From Tubiluchus corallicola (Eukaryota > Priapulida > Priapulimorpha > Priapulimorphida > Tubiluchidae): 62,000 nt of DNA. The position numbers were made by a program, and so were the translations under genes. Location of the stretch: positions 1 through 62,000 of the forward strand of contig JAQGDQ010000296.1 in the NCBI GenBank assembly GCA_030141605.1. Direction: 5' to 3'. Below are positions 35,301 through 48,700 of this stretch, in pieces. How positions within the stretch are numbered: position 1 is the stretch's first letter; each line of letters opens with the position of its first letter. The notes beneath the pieces were generated by a model, which was given only the letters and a program-made list of their open reading frames with translations, had not been told where the DNA came from and made no database searches.

Positions 35301-38300
35301 CTGCATGCCTTGCACAGGGTATGATTTTCAACAGGCACTGGGAAACAAGAGGATGATTATGGTGTGTCCTGGTGACTAAAGAAAAATAATGTCGATCTTG
35401 GTCAGTAAATAGATGGGTCACTAGTGGGAAAACTCCCTCTCATCCTCCAGTTTCATCAGCCATACTGCATGTGCTCTTAACTTTGTGGAGAGAATGCAGC
35501 TGAGATAGGCTAACCTCTGCCATTCATTGTATCATTTTGGAGATAATTTTTGATCTTAGATTATTGGGACTAAGACAGCTTCCTGTCTTGCCACAATCAC
35601 CTACACTAAGTAGGCATGGGCCACGAGTGTTGGATACTGGCTTGCAGAGTTCACAGTTATATAATAAAAAAAAACGTCATAGGTTTTATGAAAAATAACA
35701 AAAATGGCTTCCACAAAAATCTCACAAAGAAAACTAGCTAACAAGGCATAAAAAATTTCATGTAAAATGACATGATTTTTCACAAACTGTCTTTGCATAT
35801 CATAAAAATTTCCTTATTTGTTTCATCTTTTGCTCTTAATACCATGATTCCTAAAGCGTGCCCCAGAAAGAACACAACTGTTCAGTAATCGATAATAAAC
35901 GATAGTGACAAATAGTAAGATAAGAAACATATTAAAATTGTTTCACTATACTCAGCATATGATGTACTAATTGCAACTGAATTCAAAATACCCAAGGCAC
36001 ACTTAACTTATTTATTTTAACTTATTCCCACTTTTGATGTACGTGTAACTTTCATTAAAACAGTTTGTCATAGCGCATTAATAACTATTTAAAACTAATA
36101 TGTATAGCAATTGCAAATTTCGTTTCACTATAAAGAATAGAAAAAGGCTTAACTGGCAAACATATTGCACATAAAATTACACACAAAAACAGTGGATAAA
36201 TAAAATGCAAAATAACTTCATAAGAATTCTATAATTATTAAGCGTAATAATATCAATTTTAACAATTAGCAGTTTAACAATTAACAATAACAATTTACTC
36301 AATAAATACCTTAAAATAAATAACGAGAGCAGCCACAAGCACTCCTAAACTTTGCACAAAGTCTCCGACTACATGGATGAAAGCAGCCCGTACATTGATG
36401 TTAGGATCTCGTCTTGTTTCTTCTATTCTGCTGCTTTTCTGCATGCTAAATGAAACAGCCACTGTTTCCCCACCACCACCTCCGTGACTATGTCCATGAC
36501 TATGAGTATGCAAAACACTACCCATGCTGAAACAGAGCAATTTGTGCAATGGAAATATTTTATGGAAGGGATGTTACCGATAAAAATGTGTACGGTAACA
36601 CTGTGTTATCATTATTGTATCAATATTATTCTACGAATACTGTGTTATCATATCGATTTTGTTGCTGCCTATCGCTACCCGTCATAAAAATGACTTTCAA
36701 GACATTTGTTTTCTATTTATGCAGAATAATTTTTTAACTTGTACTCCTAATGGCTTACAGGTAAAGCATTAAGTTACATTAAGGCACTTTGCACATCAAG
36801 ATCAGAGTTGTGACTGACTGTCTAGGTTAGTAATGATCACACAAAATATAACACCTTGCCACATTAAAAACTTCTGCAAGGACATACAGCAGTCAACCAA
36901 AAATGAACCAAAAGATTCTGTTAAATAAAATTTCATTAATGATCGGTTTATGATAACTGCACTGCGATGTTCATACGTCATATTACTACTGCATATGTGC
37001 AATGCTCTCTGTTGGCTGCAAAGCTGTTAAGATGTAATTTACTACTATGAATAGAGTTCTAATTTCATACTGTTACACTTGTATCACCGGGAAAACCAAC
37101 TGACTACAATTGGCAGTTTCCAAAGATCCAAAAGATGTAGTTTTGAATACATGCAGCAGATGTGGCCAAGCAAAGCTGAGAAATTGTGTGTAGCAGAAAC
37201 CATTGCACAGGTTACTCATTTGTGCAAAACCAACAAGGTGAGCAATCACTCAACCAATCATAATCGGACAAAACTTCACCGCATTGAGGTGAGTACAGTA
37301 AGCCCTACAAATCAAGGTAAACCAAGAGTACGACCTCATAATTACAGACTAAACCAGGGCTATGATCCGATTATCAACCAATCAGTGGAAGAGCTGCACG
37401 AATGTGTGTGCATGCACTGCTTGCAAGAAGCATATCAACCCGATTCCTAGTGAACCAATAAAAAAACCAAGTGAACATTGTCACAAAATAAATGAAAAGC
37501 AAAAATTGCAATCTCAGATATAAACAAACTTGTGAAAGCTGATCTAACACAAATCTCAACACCAAGTGAGAAGTTTTTATTAAAACTTTATAGAAAAATT
37601 ATACGACATTATGCAGTATGTGTTGTGTACTATGCGTTATTATCGGTAAGTGTCGCTATATAGTTAAAGTAATACTGAAAATTTTTAATATTTTGTAAGT
37701 GAAAGAGTATTTCAGTATTTTTGGAACCGTTGGAATTCCTTACATAATTTCGTGGTTGATGCTAACTAGTCAGAATGTTAGTTCAATACTTCCATGATCT
37801 AATTTTAAAATTTCATTTTCTTAAAACTAAATCTTATTTGAGGAGGAATGTAATGTTCACATGTCAAATCTATACTGCACATGTGCAATAGTCTTTTTCA
37901 TGTTGGCTGTCAAGCTGTTAAGATATAATTTATTACTCTGAACAAAGTTCTATTTTTATACAATTACAACTGTGCCAAATGGAATATTATACTAATTACT
38001 TACACAATATTCACTCCAACTCCAACACCGGCTGTAATTAGCATAACTTTAGCATCAATTTCGTAGTCATTAGAAATTATTCGTTCTACAGCTAAGTAAA
38101 CTAGAACACCAGTTATAACCCAAATCATTAATACTGATACTAATGCTCCAACCACCTCTGAAAAGTAAAACATATTTTAGTCAGTCTCATAACAACTACA
38201 AATCACATGTACATTAATAACAAATTAACATACTCCAAACCAAAATCAAAATTCATACATAAAACTTTCCAAATCTGTTATTATGCATACGCAAGTATAA

Positions 38301-41105
38301 AAATTACCTGCTCGATACCACCCAAAGTGCATTTGCTTGGTAGCTGGTCGTGATGCTACCCATAAAGCAAACAAACTAATCATGAAACTGGCAAAATCAG
38401 TTAGCAAATGAGCAGCATCAGTCATAATGGCTAAACTACCTGCAATTGAACCACCTGGAAAAAATCAAAGATTATAGCAAGTTTTGAATGCATGATTGAA
38501 TGTCCCTACTGAAAAGCCTAATAATAAGACCAATATGCTGACTCAGCCTACCCCCAAAAACTGCAAGTGAAGGATTTGCGGCATTTTTCTGTAGCAAGAA
38601 GTCAACAATACAACATATCCAAACCTCAAAAGCTGGCCAAAGTTGGAGTTTGAGAATGGGCCGAATTATGATGTCAAAAACTTGCCACCATTGCACCATT
38701 TGATCAAAACAGTAATATCCATTGAATTGTTTGGGGTGAGACCACTCAGGACATTTCATACAAGGTGTGAAGAGTGAGCTCGATGAACTTTTCAGAATGT
38801 TCAGTTTATTTTAAGCTTCCTGTAATGAACTACCAAAATGAGAATTTATTCTGTTAATGCAAATACCATGCTTTTGCAGATTTCAATGTAAACTGTACAC
38901 AGTTTAATTGAACTACTCTTACAAGTAGAGTTGGAAATGTGCAGATGATTAACTTACCAACAATTTCTCCAACCATGAAAGACAAACATAACAAACTTGC
39001 AACAATTAGCTTTTTCCTAGCTTTCTTATCGACGGTCTTTCTGCGTGAGTCACCATGACAGTGAGAACTTTCGCTGTCTTGATCACTCTCATCATCGCTC
39101 ACACAATCAGCACAAGCACTGTCATCGTTTCCATGTATGCATATCGTTATCGATGCTGTGCGTGGTGGTGGAGCCTCATCATAGCAAGTTTTATATTTCT
39201 CTGAGGTGTCTTTTACAACTTCTTTGACACATTTCAGAAAATCACTGGAAATTACAAAAAACTAGGTACAATTCTGTATTTTCTTGCAGTTACTGACAGT
39301 AATAAATTAACTGTGAAATCAGCAACTTTCAAAGTACTAAACATTGACGATACAAATTAATGAAGGCAATAAATAATGAGGTAAATTGTTACAAAACTAT
39401 TTATATTCATCAATTTTTCTGAAAAACTTTTACATCTGCCAGCAAAAACCTTCAAATATACCTTAGAACTGAATTACAAAAACACATCATTGTAAACAAC
39501 TATTAACAGATTAGCCGTACAACAGTTTACGTTATTATATATGCACACAAAAATCTAAAACAACATTGGAACAATGACCATATGTTATCCACGCACCAAA
39601 ATTTTAAATGGCACAATTGATGTGAATAAGAACATCTGCAAAACATTCACAACTCTGAACTGTTGGTTATAAAGTTCATGTGTGTGAATGTATTTATAAA
39701 AGAACTGTGCACACATCAAGTAATAGTCTTCTAAAAGGCTGTTGACTCTTTATACATTAAACTTTAATACACTGTTTGGCTGCTTAGCAAGTACTGAATT
39801 AAATTAATAAAAAAGTTGCATAAATTAATGATCCTGGTTTCCTGAATATTAGGCCTACACATTTTTTATACAATTTGGCACTCTACAATGCAAGTTAGTA
39901 GTCACCTCACAATGAGAAGGTCTACTTAATGCAGACAGTTGAGACAGCACTAGAGGCTAACTCATCATCAAGGGGCCATCCACATATAAATGATATCAAG
40001 TTTAAGGTCGGTGGATGACAGGAGACATGATAACACCATTATAATGCACAGTAGACAGATTATTTGGTCATGATATCATTATTTGATCTCAAGCTTTCTT
40101 CAACTTTGCAGAAGCGATGCCGAACAAGGAATGGCTGGTTGTACTTGGCCGTGAGGCGGAGAAATCTACAGAATGCATTGATGAGAATGTGTTCAGTGAA
40201 CTGGGACAGACATCGCCTCCACCACTGATGCCCGTGGAGTCCACGGTTTCCCGTAATTAACACAAGTGATGTTGTTGCCTATCTTTGGGAAGAAGAATAA
40301 AATATACAAAAAGCTACATTGGTGTGGTAGGTAGGTGGTGGGACATATCATAATGCCATTATAATGCAAGGTAAATAGGGGAAATTGGCCAAAAAGTTGA
40401 TATCGTTATATGTGGATGGCCCTCAAGGGTAACCATATAAGATGAAACACTGAACCAGAAGAGGCATCTTAGCCACCTTTCAATGAACGTGCATCCTCAT
40501 TCAAAGCGGTAAATAGACAAAAGTAGTTATGGCAGATGAAATCAACCAGAATAATTTTTCACAGTAGCAACTTATCCATTCACTGACCAGACTTGATGCG
40601 GCTAACTTTGGTGCCAGAGTGCCATTCACGTATTTTTGCTTAAAATTTGAAGGAAAACAGGACGATTTTTAGACCACAGCTCATTTTTTTACCTGTGGTC
40701 TGAAATATAACATTATTGAGCTTACTACCAAGAAAACAGCCAAAATATTTCTCAATGTTAAGCTCAGAAACTTAACTAAAACTCTAATTGATAGCATCTT
40801 TAGTGACGACCGCTTCGATGGTTACGTATAATTTTCCACTGGAAGATTTTCACAAACTTTTAGCAGTACGGCGCTAAAAGTGTCATACCGACAGAGAAAC
40901 ACGAAAACTTTTGTGAATATATGAAATTAAAAATTCGAGTATTACATAACGACAAGGCAAAACTTACTTACTTACTAGTAACGCAGAGGCTGCGCATGAG
41001 GCGAAAAATATATAAGCAAACTTACCCGGTACCCAGCCTGCTGTTGGCTGGTTCACTTTCACTTTTAAGAAGTGGTGTTTTTTCCGATGGATCAAAGGAA
41101 TCCAT
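32362..41105 (-). CDS. SLC30A: Zinc transporter, cation diffusion facilitator family (ZnT2/3/4/8-like)
   Basis: Eight minus-strand exons: 41105-41026, 39244-38958, 38454-38308, 38157-38004, 36526-36310, 33989-33884, 32832-32698 and 32507-32362. All are GT-AG and in phase, giving 423 residues. The protein exports zinc from the cytosol into vesicles in exchange for protons. Visible features: an N-terminal EKTPLL acidic dileucine sorting signal, an HCH motif before the first membrane segment (known in human ZnT8 and relatives), DAAHLLTD in the second segment and HVVGDFVQS in the fifth (the two HxxxD zinc sites), and a His/Gly-rich loop [14 protein letters not shown] between segments 4 and 5. The C-terminal domain ([18 protein letters not shown]) ends in a CTQC motif. 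I place it with ZnT2/3/4/8 but cannot choose one orthologue. Confidence 0.96.
34200..35000 (+). repeat. Diverged tandem repeats in a zinc transporter intron
   Basis: Blocks near 34352, 34618 and 34814 share cacttgacatttYgc and later a pyrimidine-then-purine stretch (cctccctcc...gagg...taaaatattttt). The units are of unequal length, about 200-270 bases. An imperfect hairpin, atcaccccc...gggggtgat, lies at 34536-34569 between them. Confidence 0.5.
36963..37970. mobile_element. LTR-bounded miniature element (TRIM-like)
   Basis: Direct repeats of about 115-120 bases lie at 36963-37079 and 37849-37970. They share atgttca, gcaYatgtgcaat, tgttggctg, aagctgttaagat and gttcta. Both start TG. The right copy is preceded by the purine-rich GAGGAGGAA, as expected of a polypurine tract, which sets plus as the element strand. 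The 770-base interior has a 123-residue open frame at 37079-37450 but no protease, reverse transcriptase or integrase motifs. It lies in the zinc transporter intron between exons 4 and 5, antisense to that gene. Confidence 0.6.
39973..40422. mobile_element. 450-base inverted-repeat element with TCAAG target duplication
   Basis: The ends gggccatccacatataaatg and, inverted, gggccatccacatataacg pair over about 27 bases. TCAAG flanks at 39968-39972 and 40423-40427. There is no transposase. It lies in the first intron of the zinc transporter. Confidence 0.8.
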
Positions 41106-43129
41106 AAGAGCACACACTACTGTATTCTTATTGTTCACATAACAGGTTAAAACCACAAGCGGTATCTCTCTTTGTCAAAAAATTATTAGACTGTATGTTT
41201 TACGATGTCTTTACCGAAAAAGCTACTGTGCTGTACAGTTATAATAAATAAAATAGCTCTATTCAAAACTAACTTGCGACTACACCATCGAACATGCTTA
41301 CATTTTCACGTGCGACAAGAGACAAGGCAATTTGCACACGGTCCGCAAGTTACGAGTATATAGTTAGCATTTAGCAATGCCACTTAGGAGACACAAACAA
41401 ATCTTAGTTATCATACGCATTATGTAAATACTAACTAGACATACGGTGACTAAACAGCCTAAATACAGGGATGTCACAGTGGTGGGTTTTGCACACTAAA
41501 ATCGAAAACATCATATATACTGTACTCACAAACTTCTGCCGCCAAACGCGTGGAAACACCACGTCTCGATTTTTGTTTATCAATAACACGCACAGGACGA
41601 ACTGTGCACACTGTATTGAAACAGTAGAGTGTTGAAGCTCTATTGCTGTATTAGTTACCAAAGACCGAAACCATGACCATATATTGTGCGACAAAAACGA
41701 AATTGATTCAAAGTTAGCCAGATTACCTGCGAATTTATTTAAATAAGTGCAGTATCATTAATTAGGAGGTATTGCAGAACCACGTTGTTCACACCTAGTA
41801 AGTAAGTTTATTAAAACAATACATTACAGTTAAAAAGTGAATTACTGTGCATAAATGGTAAAAAATAATTGAAAATTTAAAAGGCAACAATAACTTACTA
41901 AACCTGGGGTCTTTAGACCATTAATTTTAGACAGTTTACATAAAATTATAACTCGCAAATCGGCCAGGACTGGGATTCATCAAAATGTTCGTAAGAATTT
42001 TCATACGCAAATAGTTAAGAAGTTCGTACGAACTTTCACAAGTTGGATTGAAAAAACTTCAAAGGAAGTTCTCTATTTTGTTCGGAATATTTTAAACAGC
42101 TAAAATCTTCTTGGGCATGGGGCGCATTTGATGACTTTCGGCAGCGCGTGATTGTACTATACAGTACGACTTGGCTCTTGCAAAAACTAAAAAAAAATTG
42201 TCGCAGAAGTTAAGTTCACCTGAAGATGCATCCAATGTTTTCTCTTCGCTGTTAGACAAAATATTGCAAGACTAACCACAGGCTTTTACTGGCGCACTAC
42301 TAAAGAAACAGCACTGTGCAAAGTACTTTGGTACTGTTTATTTCATTGTTTACAATACGAACGGTACTTACACACGACTCTGAAAATTTGTTTTATTGTA
42401 TATGATTTTTCTATTAATAAAACTCAGGGGAGAAACCTATGGTACACTAACCTGGTAATATATTTGTAACAGGACTGAAACTGTCAGAAATATTTTTACC
42501 ACTGATTGCCGTTAAGATAGGGTTATGTGATTATCCATTTTTAAAGTAAACCTGGATATGTATTTCTTTAATTGCTTGTGTCTCACTACTTTGAACGTTT
42601 AATCATTTTTATTTGGTCATTCGTACTTCTTATTTCAAGAGTTCACAAACCAACAAGAACAACAGCGCCTATATGGGGAATGATAGATAGAGTTACCTTC
42701 CCTTGTTTAACATAAGTTTGATGACGCCCATCTCAGACACTCGCATCTGTATAACGTTCAATATACTGATCGTAATACAACAACAATTAATACTAAACAT
42801 TATATGCAGCTCTTATAGTAAAAATTAGCATGCTCTTCAATATCAAGTATACGTTTTGAAGGCAAATAAATTATTATTATTATTATTATTATTATTAACA
42901 GTCTAGCATAATATGCCTTAATTAAACTGGGTAACTTTACATGCTGGTAACATGTTTGTATACACAGAAACAGTTATAGCTTCTATCATTCTATGACTAT
43001 GATAGTCATTAAATCCTGTGGCTACACAGGTTAATGTGTTAGATCGGTACGTCTCGAATTTCTTTTGGCAACAGAGCAAACATTTAACTCAGGGGATATG
43101 CAGTTTTTAAATAGTTACAGCTCTGCATT

Positions 43130-43376
43130 GTGCACGGTAAAAATGGAACAGGAAAAATGGCACAGAAAAGATGGCACAAATGGAAAAGTAGGTAAAATGG
43201 CACAGGAAAAAATGGGGTGCACGGTAAAAATGGCACAAGTAACAATTCAGAACAGCATGTGCCATATTTACCCACTTTCCCATTAATTTTTTTTAGCATT
43301 TTTTCCTGTACTTGCCATTTTTTTGTTGCTGCATTTTTCCCGTGCCATTTTTTCCTGCGCCATTTTTACCGCGCAT
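43130..43376. mobile_element. Foldback miniature element with internal subrepeats
   Basis: Left arm tgcacggtaaaaatgg and right arm ccatttttaccgcgca are inverted copies. The arms continue inward as repeated aaaaatggcacagg words on one side and their complement on the other, so the whole 247 bases can fold back. Confidence 0.75.
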
Positions 43377-44109
43377 AGTTAATAATTAGTGTGCATAACT
43401 GCATATATCCCCATATAGAAACTCAATTGATGCACTACACTATGAATACCTTATTCGCGAATACCTCATCAAAACTGACTGAATAATTCTTCTTCTTCTA
43501 TAGACAAAATGTTCTCACGTGCATAATTTTTACACATTGTGTTAATAATTTCGTCTGATAAGAACATGATCGCAGAATTAAGCACGACGTGTTAAAATCA
43601 ACATTGAAGAACCAAGCCGGGCATTGATTGGGCGAGAACGCAAAAAGTTGCCCAATGAATGCGTTCGCAACATTAGAAGGCAAAACATGGTAGCATGCAT
43701 GTCCTGCGTTTAGCACATGTTTGAGACTGTTTGTCTGATTTTGATTTGTTCCGGACGCATTGCATTATAACTTTACTTCGCGAACTCAGTTTGGGGTATC
43801 TTTATTACAATATTTCTTTTGTGATTGTCATAAGTAATTGCATGTACCGCATTTTAATGAATAAACAGTTATGAAAATCGAAAAACGCCTTAAAACTTCA
43901 AAGGAAAACGTCTTTTGACGCTTTTATCTTTTCCGGCTATTGGGATAGTTTCCTATTTTATTCTCATAAATCAATTGCGTTCATAACGGTTAATAACTTG
44001 GTGCATGAAAAATTGCAGGTGAGTCATTCCGGACTCGAATTGGGTCAGCAATGGAATATACAGCAGGCCAACGACTTGTAAAATTTTAATATTAAATTTT
44101 TGGAGTCTG

Positions 44110-44330
44110 AAATCTTGCTCTCTCTCCCCCCTCTCTCTCTTTCCTTTGTCACACACTTCTGCATTTTCCCTTCCTTTCCCCCTCTCTCTCCTTTCTGAGA
44201 CACTCCTTCATTTTACCTCCCTCTCTCCTCCCCTTCCCCCTAACTCTCGCTCTCTCTCTCTCTCTCTCTTGCTTTCCTTTCTCACACGCTTTGTTTTCCC
44301 TCTCTCACACATTCCTCTGTCTCTCTTTCT
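44110..44330 (+). repeat. Pyrimidine-rich tract with (CT)n runs
   Basis: About 220 bases are almost all C and T on this strand, with a pure CT run near 44248-44269. The frames crossing it (Ser/Leu-rich or Glu/Arg-rich) are low-complexity artefacts. Confidence 0.9.
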
Positions 44331-45756
44331 TCTAATTTATTATTCAGTTTTGCCCTGTGAAATTTATCGCTAAGAGCACCTGTATTTAATTAAAATGCAT
44401 TCGAAAGCATTGTTGAGGTCATTCGCTCACAGAATTCTCCGTATTGACACAATACTTAAGCACTGAAAAATAAATTATATATCTCAGGCGAAAGTTGTTG
44501 GTGACCTAAACTGATTGTCTTAGTATGTCTGTCTCAGTGCCTATGTATCATTCGTACAAAATTTATTATAATTCATGCAGTCACATGGCTGTCCATAAAG
44601 ATGGTACAGATAATCAGGTAAACTTGGCTCACTTACTAGAATAGATTTTATTGATTTAAAGTATGCTCAACTAGCTTACATCTGTTTTTTTTACCATAAT
44701 CGTTTTCAGCAACTGTTTAATTATAACCTTAATTATAGTTAAATTGCCTTAAAAGCCGTATATACTATACAGACAAGCATACTGTTTTGTAAAATAGCAC
44801 TAATTAAGACTTACCACATTGTTAGCCTGTGGGATAAATAAAATTGCTAATATAGAGTAATCACCTTATAAGCCCCCAATAATTTGTCTTCCAATTTTGG
44901 TACTTATTAAATAAAAGAACTTAAACGTGAAAAATGTTGATGATGTTGATAGTTTAATGAAGAAAAAACTAGCAGCTTTGATTAAGTTTCACGACAACAA
45001 TTGCTATAATTTTATTGATTTATTGCAGTCGTGCAAATGTGAAAAACTACGTCAAAAAAGGTCACAACCTACACGACTTGCCTGTGTGTGACAGCATCGC
45101 TAATTTTATATGATTCGTGTGTATGTAAAAGCAAACAACTGTCTGTGTGTAAGAACGTCAGTAAACCAAGTAATATAACATACAACTCGCCTTTATGTAA
45201 TAGTGCAGTAAACGAGATAGTAATATGATAGTGGATTTGTGACTGATTAATGCTAGACACATGTGATTAAATGAACTACAATACATGATTTTATGTGACA
45301 GCAAAGTTCTACATTTCTGTAGTATATTATATTAAACTTGAAGAACATACAAACCAGACGACAGTAAGTGACCAGTGTTTAGTTTTTAATGACTAATACT
45401 GTTAATTCTTGCATAACATTTAAATAAGAAGTACAATTAATTTTTATGTTCTGAAAGTTGAAATAGGCCTATAAGTATAACCTAGCTTTTATTACCTTTG
45501 TCCAGTGGCTGGATTCACTAACGTGTTCGCAAGAATTTTCATAAGAATCTTCAATTTCTTTGTTTTCGTAAAGTTATGATCACATTTAGTACCTTCTTAG
45601 GTTTCGAAACTTTTGTGAATTCCGTCGTAAGCCTAATAATGTTCTGATGAACGATCTTACGAATAAAATAGTTTGTAAAAAGCTTTGTGAATCCACTCCA
45701 TGTGAATACGTTTTTAGCTAACTGCATGTTACATCTAATTTCAGAAAGAAAACAAA

Positions 45757-48700
45757 ATGGCAAGTACATTTAACTCATTTGTTAGTTGTTCCATTGCGGA
45801 CAGGATAGCTGCTAGGAGACAACTTCTTTATCCATGGCAAACTAAAGAGCAGCTGGTGAATTTTCTTCAGCAAAACATTATTTATAATAAAAGTAAGATT
45901 ATACATTTTTTAACTTTATTAAAACATGTGTTTTAATTAAGCTGTCAAATAGGCTTACCTAGGAATATTTTTTGTCTTTCAGTGGCTTTGTTTTACTTGT
46001 TTTTGTTTCTTACAAGTTTTACACAAATCAGCATTATGCCTGACATACAGGGCCAGCTCAACCACAAGGCAAACTCTGGAAGCTAAATATTTAATCACTT
46101 GCCCAGCACTTTGCTTTTTAAGTTCCCGCTGTTTTTCACAGAGGAAACAAGGTCGTCTCCGAATGCAGCTCAAGCACTATGTGACTATGTGAATATTGCA
46201 GCATACAGCAACAGATTTTCAATGTTTTTATCATTATGAGAATTTTATAAACCAACTTCTTCACAAAGAAATAAAGCAACCAACCTTGCATGCATTTTTG
46301 TAATTTTTAGTGGTAAAAATCAGATTTGTGCAATTTTTTTATTTTCCTTTTTTATGAATTCACTTATACAAATTAATTTTCTTAAATAATTACACAGAAA
46401 TTTTGATATTAGCTCATTTCTAAAATTAATTTAAAGCCTTGCAGTGCATACTAGGTTATGAGTGATGACTCATACTTCTATAGTAGTAATAGGCTACACT
46501 AGTTGGCTAATTGAATTAGTCAAAACTCTTCCTTCCCAAAAGCCGTTCACACTTGCGAGTATACTCTCAGAGAGAATATATGGCTTATACATGTACAGTA
46601 GGTGCCACTTAATAGACTCACTTTGGGGTGGAAGTGTTTTACAAGTGTGAACAGATTTGCTTTGAAGAGGGACCACTAAAATGCTTTTGCTAGGGTGTCA
46701 TATTACCTAGAGACTGCCGACATGTAACGATTTTATATGTTTTCTAATTATTAGTTAAATAATGCTCAACGTATATTAGAAAAATTCTTGAATCCAACAG
46801 ATCTATAGTAGTTTATTGACCAGTGACAAACGTAGCTGGGTAAGAAATTGTTTGGGTTGGCCCAATACATAATACAAGCAATGTCCAATTCAAAAGCAGA
46901 AGTAAAAATAAATAAATAAATAAATATGAAAAAAGAGAAAACTCTACTTTAATGCAAACTTATATCAGTTCATGCTATTCGTGCCCGCATTAATCTGTAC
47001 CTTATGACTGGACTTTGAATTGTTGCAGATGGCATTGTAGCAGTTAACAAACCTCATGGATTAGCCGTTGATGGTACGTAAAGAAAAAATGTTTCTTTTT
47101 TGTCATTTTCTTGTGTTTGATATAAGTTTTTTACAATAGGTGCTGTAGTGACTAGTGATATTTTCAAAATAGTTGACATATGTTCAAAAGTGAAATTGAA
47201 TGAAAGTCCAAGAGCAGAAAAATGCTTCATGCTCAAGATTTTATATTTATCAAGCAATTTAGTATGAATAAAGAAAATCATTTACGAGGGAATTCAAATT
47301 AGAGTCTCATTATTGTTCGGTGATATAGCCGACGCAAAAAGCGGCGACATAATCCAGAAATCCAAGGAAATTCAAAACAAAAATGGCGGTGGTGTGTACT
47401 TGACCGATGATCTGACCAAACAGGACTACGAGAAAAAGGCAGGACTTAGGCCAGTGATGGAAAAAGCATACTAAGACGGCAAAAGAGTTAAGTTTGCTAG
47501 TGCAATGGGCAAGTTATACATTGATGGTAAAGAGTACATGGACTAAGGGTAATTTCTATCTTCCACGGTAAAGTCGTTTATTGTGAACTAAACTTGTTAA
47601 ATGCAGTACGAGCACTTGATTATTAGAAAGAATTATTGCAAGTATTAGAAAGAATAGTTTATAAGCATTTGTATAACTATTTATTTATCGATAATAAATT
47701 GATAACAAGCAGAAACTCAGGATTTAAACCAAATGATGGTGCAGTCTGTCAGATAATATTTATTACTCAAAGACTGTGTGAGGCACTGGATAATGGCTTT
47801 GATGTAAGAACAGTATTTCGTGATATATCCTAAGCCTTTGACACGGTCTGGCACAGCGGTCTACTATTTAAATTGCGGCAAAATGGCATCAAATGTGACC
47901 TTCTCATGTGGCTCGAATCCTGCTTAACACAAAGACAAAAAAAGAGAAATAATCAAGGGGGAAATCATCGAATTTTAACTACACTAATGCAGGAGTGCCA
48001 CAAGGCTCTATTCTAGGACCTATTCCTTTCTTGGTCTTCATTGACGACTTGATAAATAATATCAAATGTGTTATCAGATTGTTTGCTGACGATACCTCAT
48101 TAATTGACGTTGTTCATGATCCACTCTTATCAGCCACTCATTTAAACAATGACCTTGCAAAAATTTACACTTGGTCTAAACAATGGAATGCTTCATTTAA
48201 TCCAGATAAGACTGAAGTCATGTCTTTTTACTCGTAACTCGTACTCTATATCCACTATTACAGCCCCCTCTATACTTGTAGCTTTAAAAACGGTACCCTT
48301 TCACAAATACTTAGGTATCTACTTTCAGTCAAACCTAAAATGGGAACATCACGCACTATATAATTGAAAAGGCTCAGCCATGCATCGATCTTATTAAAAA
48401 AATATCACGTGTTATACCACGAGTTGTTCTTGAACGTCTTTAGAAATCAATGATCGGGCCCTTTCTAGAATATGCTAACCCAGTATGGTGTAATATTCCT
48501 TCCTTTTTGTCAAATATGTTAGAGATAACTCAGAAACGTGCAGCTTATGTGTGTAGCAAAGCAGTGAAGGGTTCACAAACATCTAAATTGTTATATGACT
48601 GTGGATTTGAATACCTTTATAAAAGACGGTTATTTAATAAGTTGGTATTGTTTTATAAAATTGTAAATAGTATGTCGCCCCCTTATTTGCATTATTTATT

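Larger units (their letters stand above)
41106..45756. other. Spacer between divergent genes, with repeats
   Basis: Holds the promoters of the zinc transporter (-) and the pseudouridine synthase (+), an (ATT)n run near 42869-42898, a foldback element (43130-43376) and a pyrimidine-rich tract (44110-44330). No gene recognised. Confidence 0.5.

Noticed and set aside
37079-37450. 123-codon frame as a gag gene
   Set aside because: No zinc knuckle or capsid motif; kept only as interior of the LTR-bounded element.
44146-44373. Ser/Leu-rich open frame
   Set aside because: Product of the pyrimidine tract.
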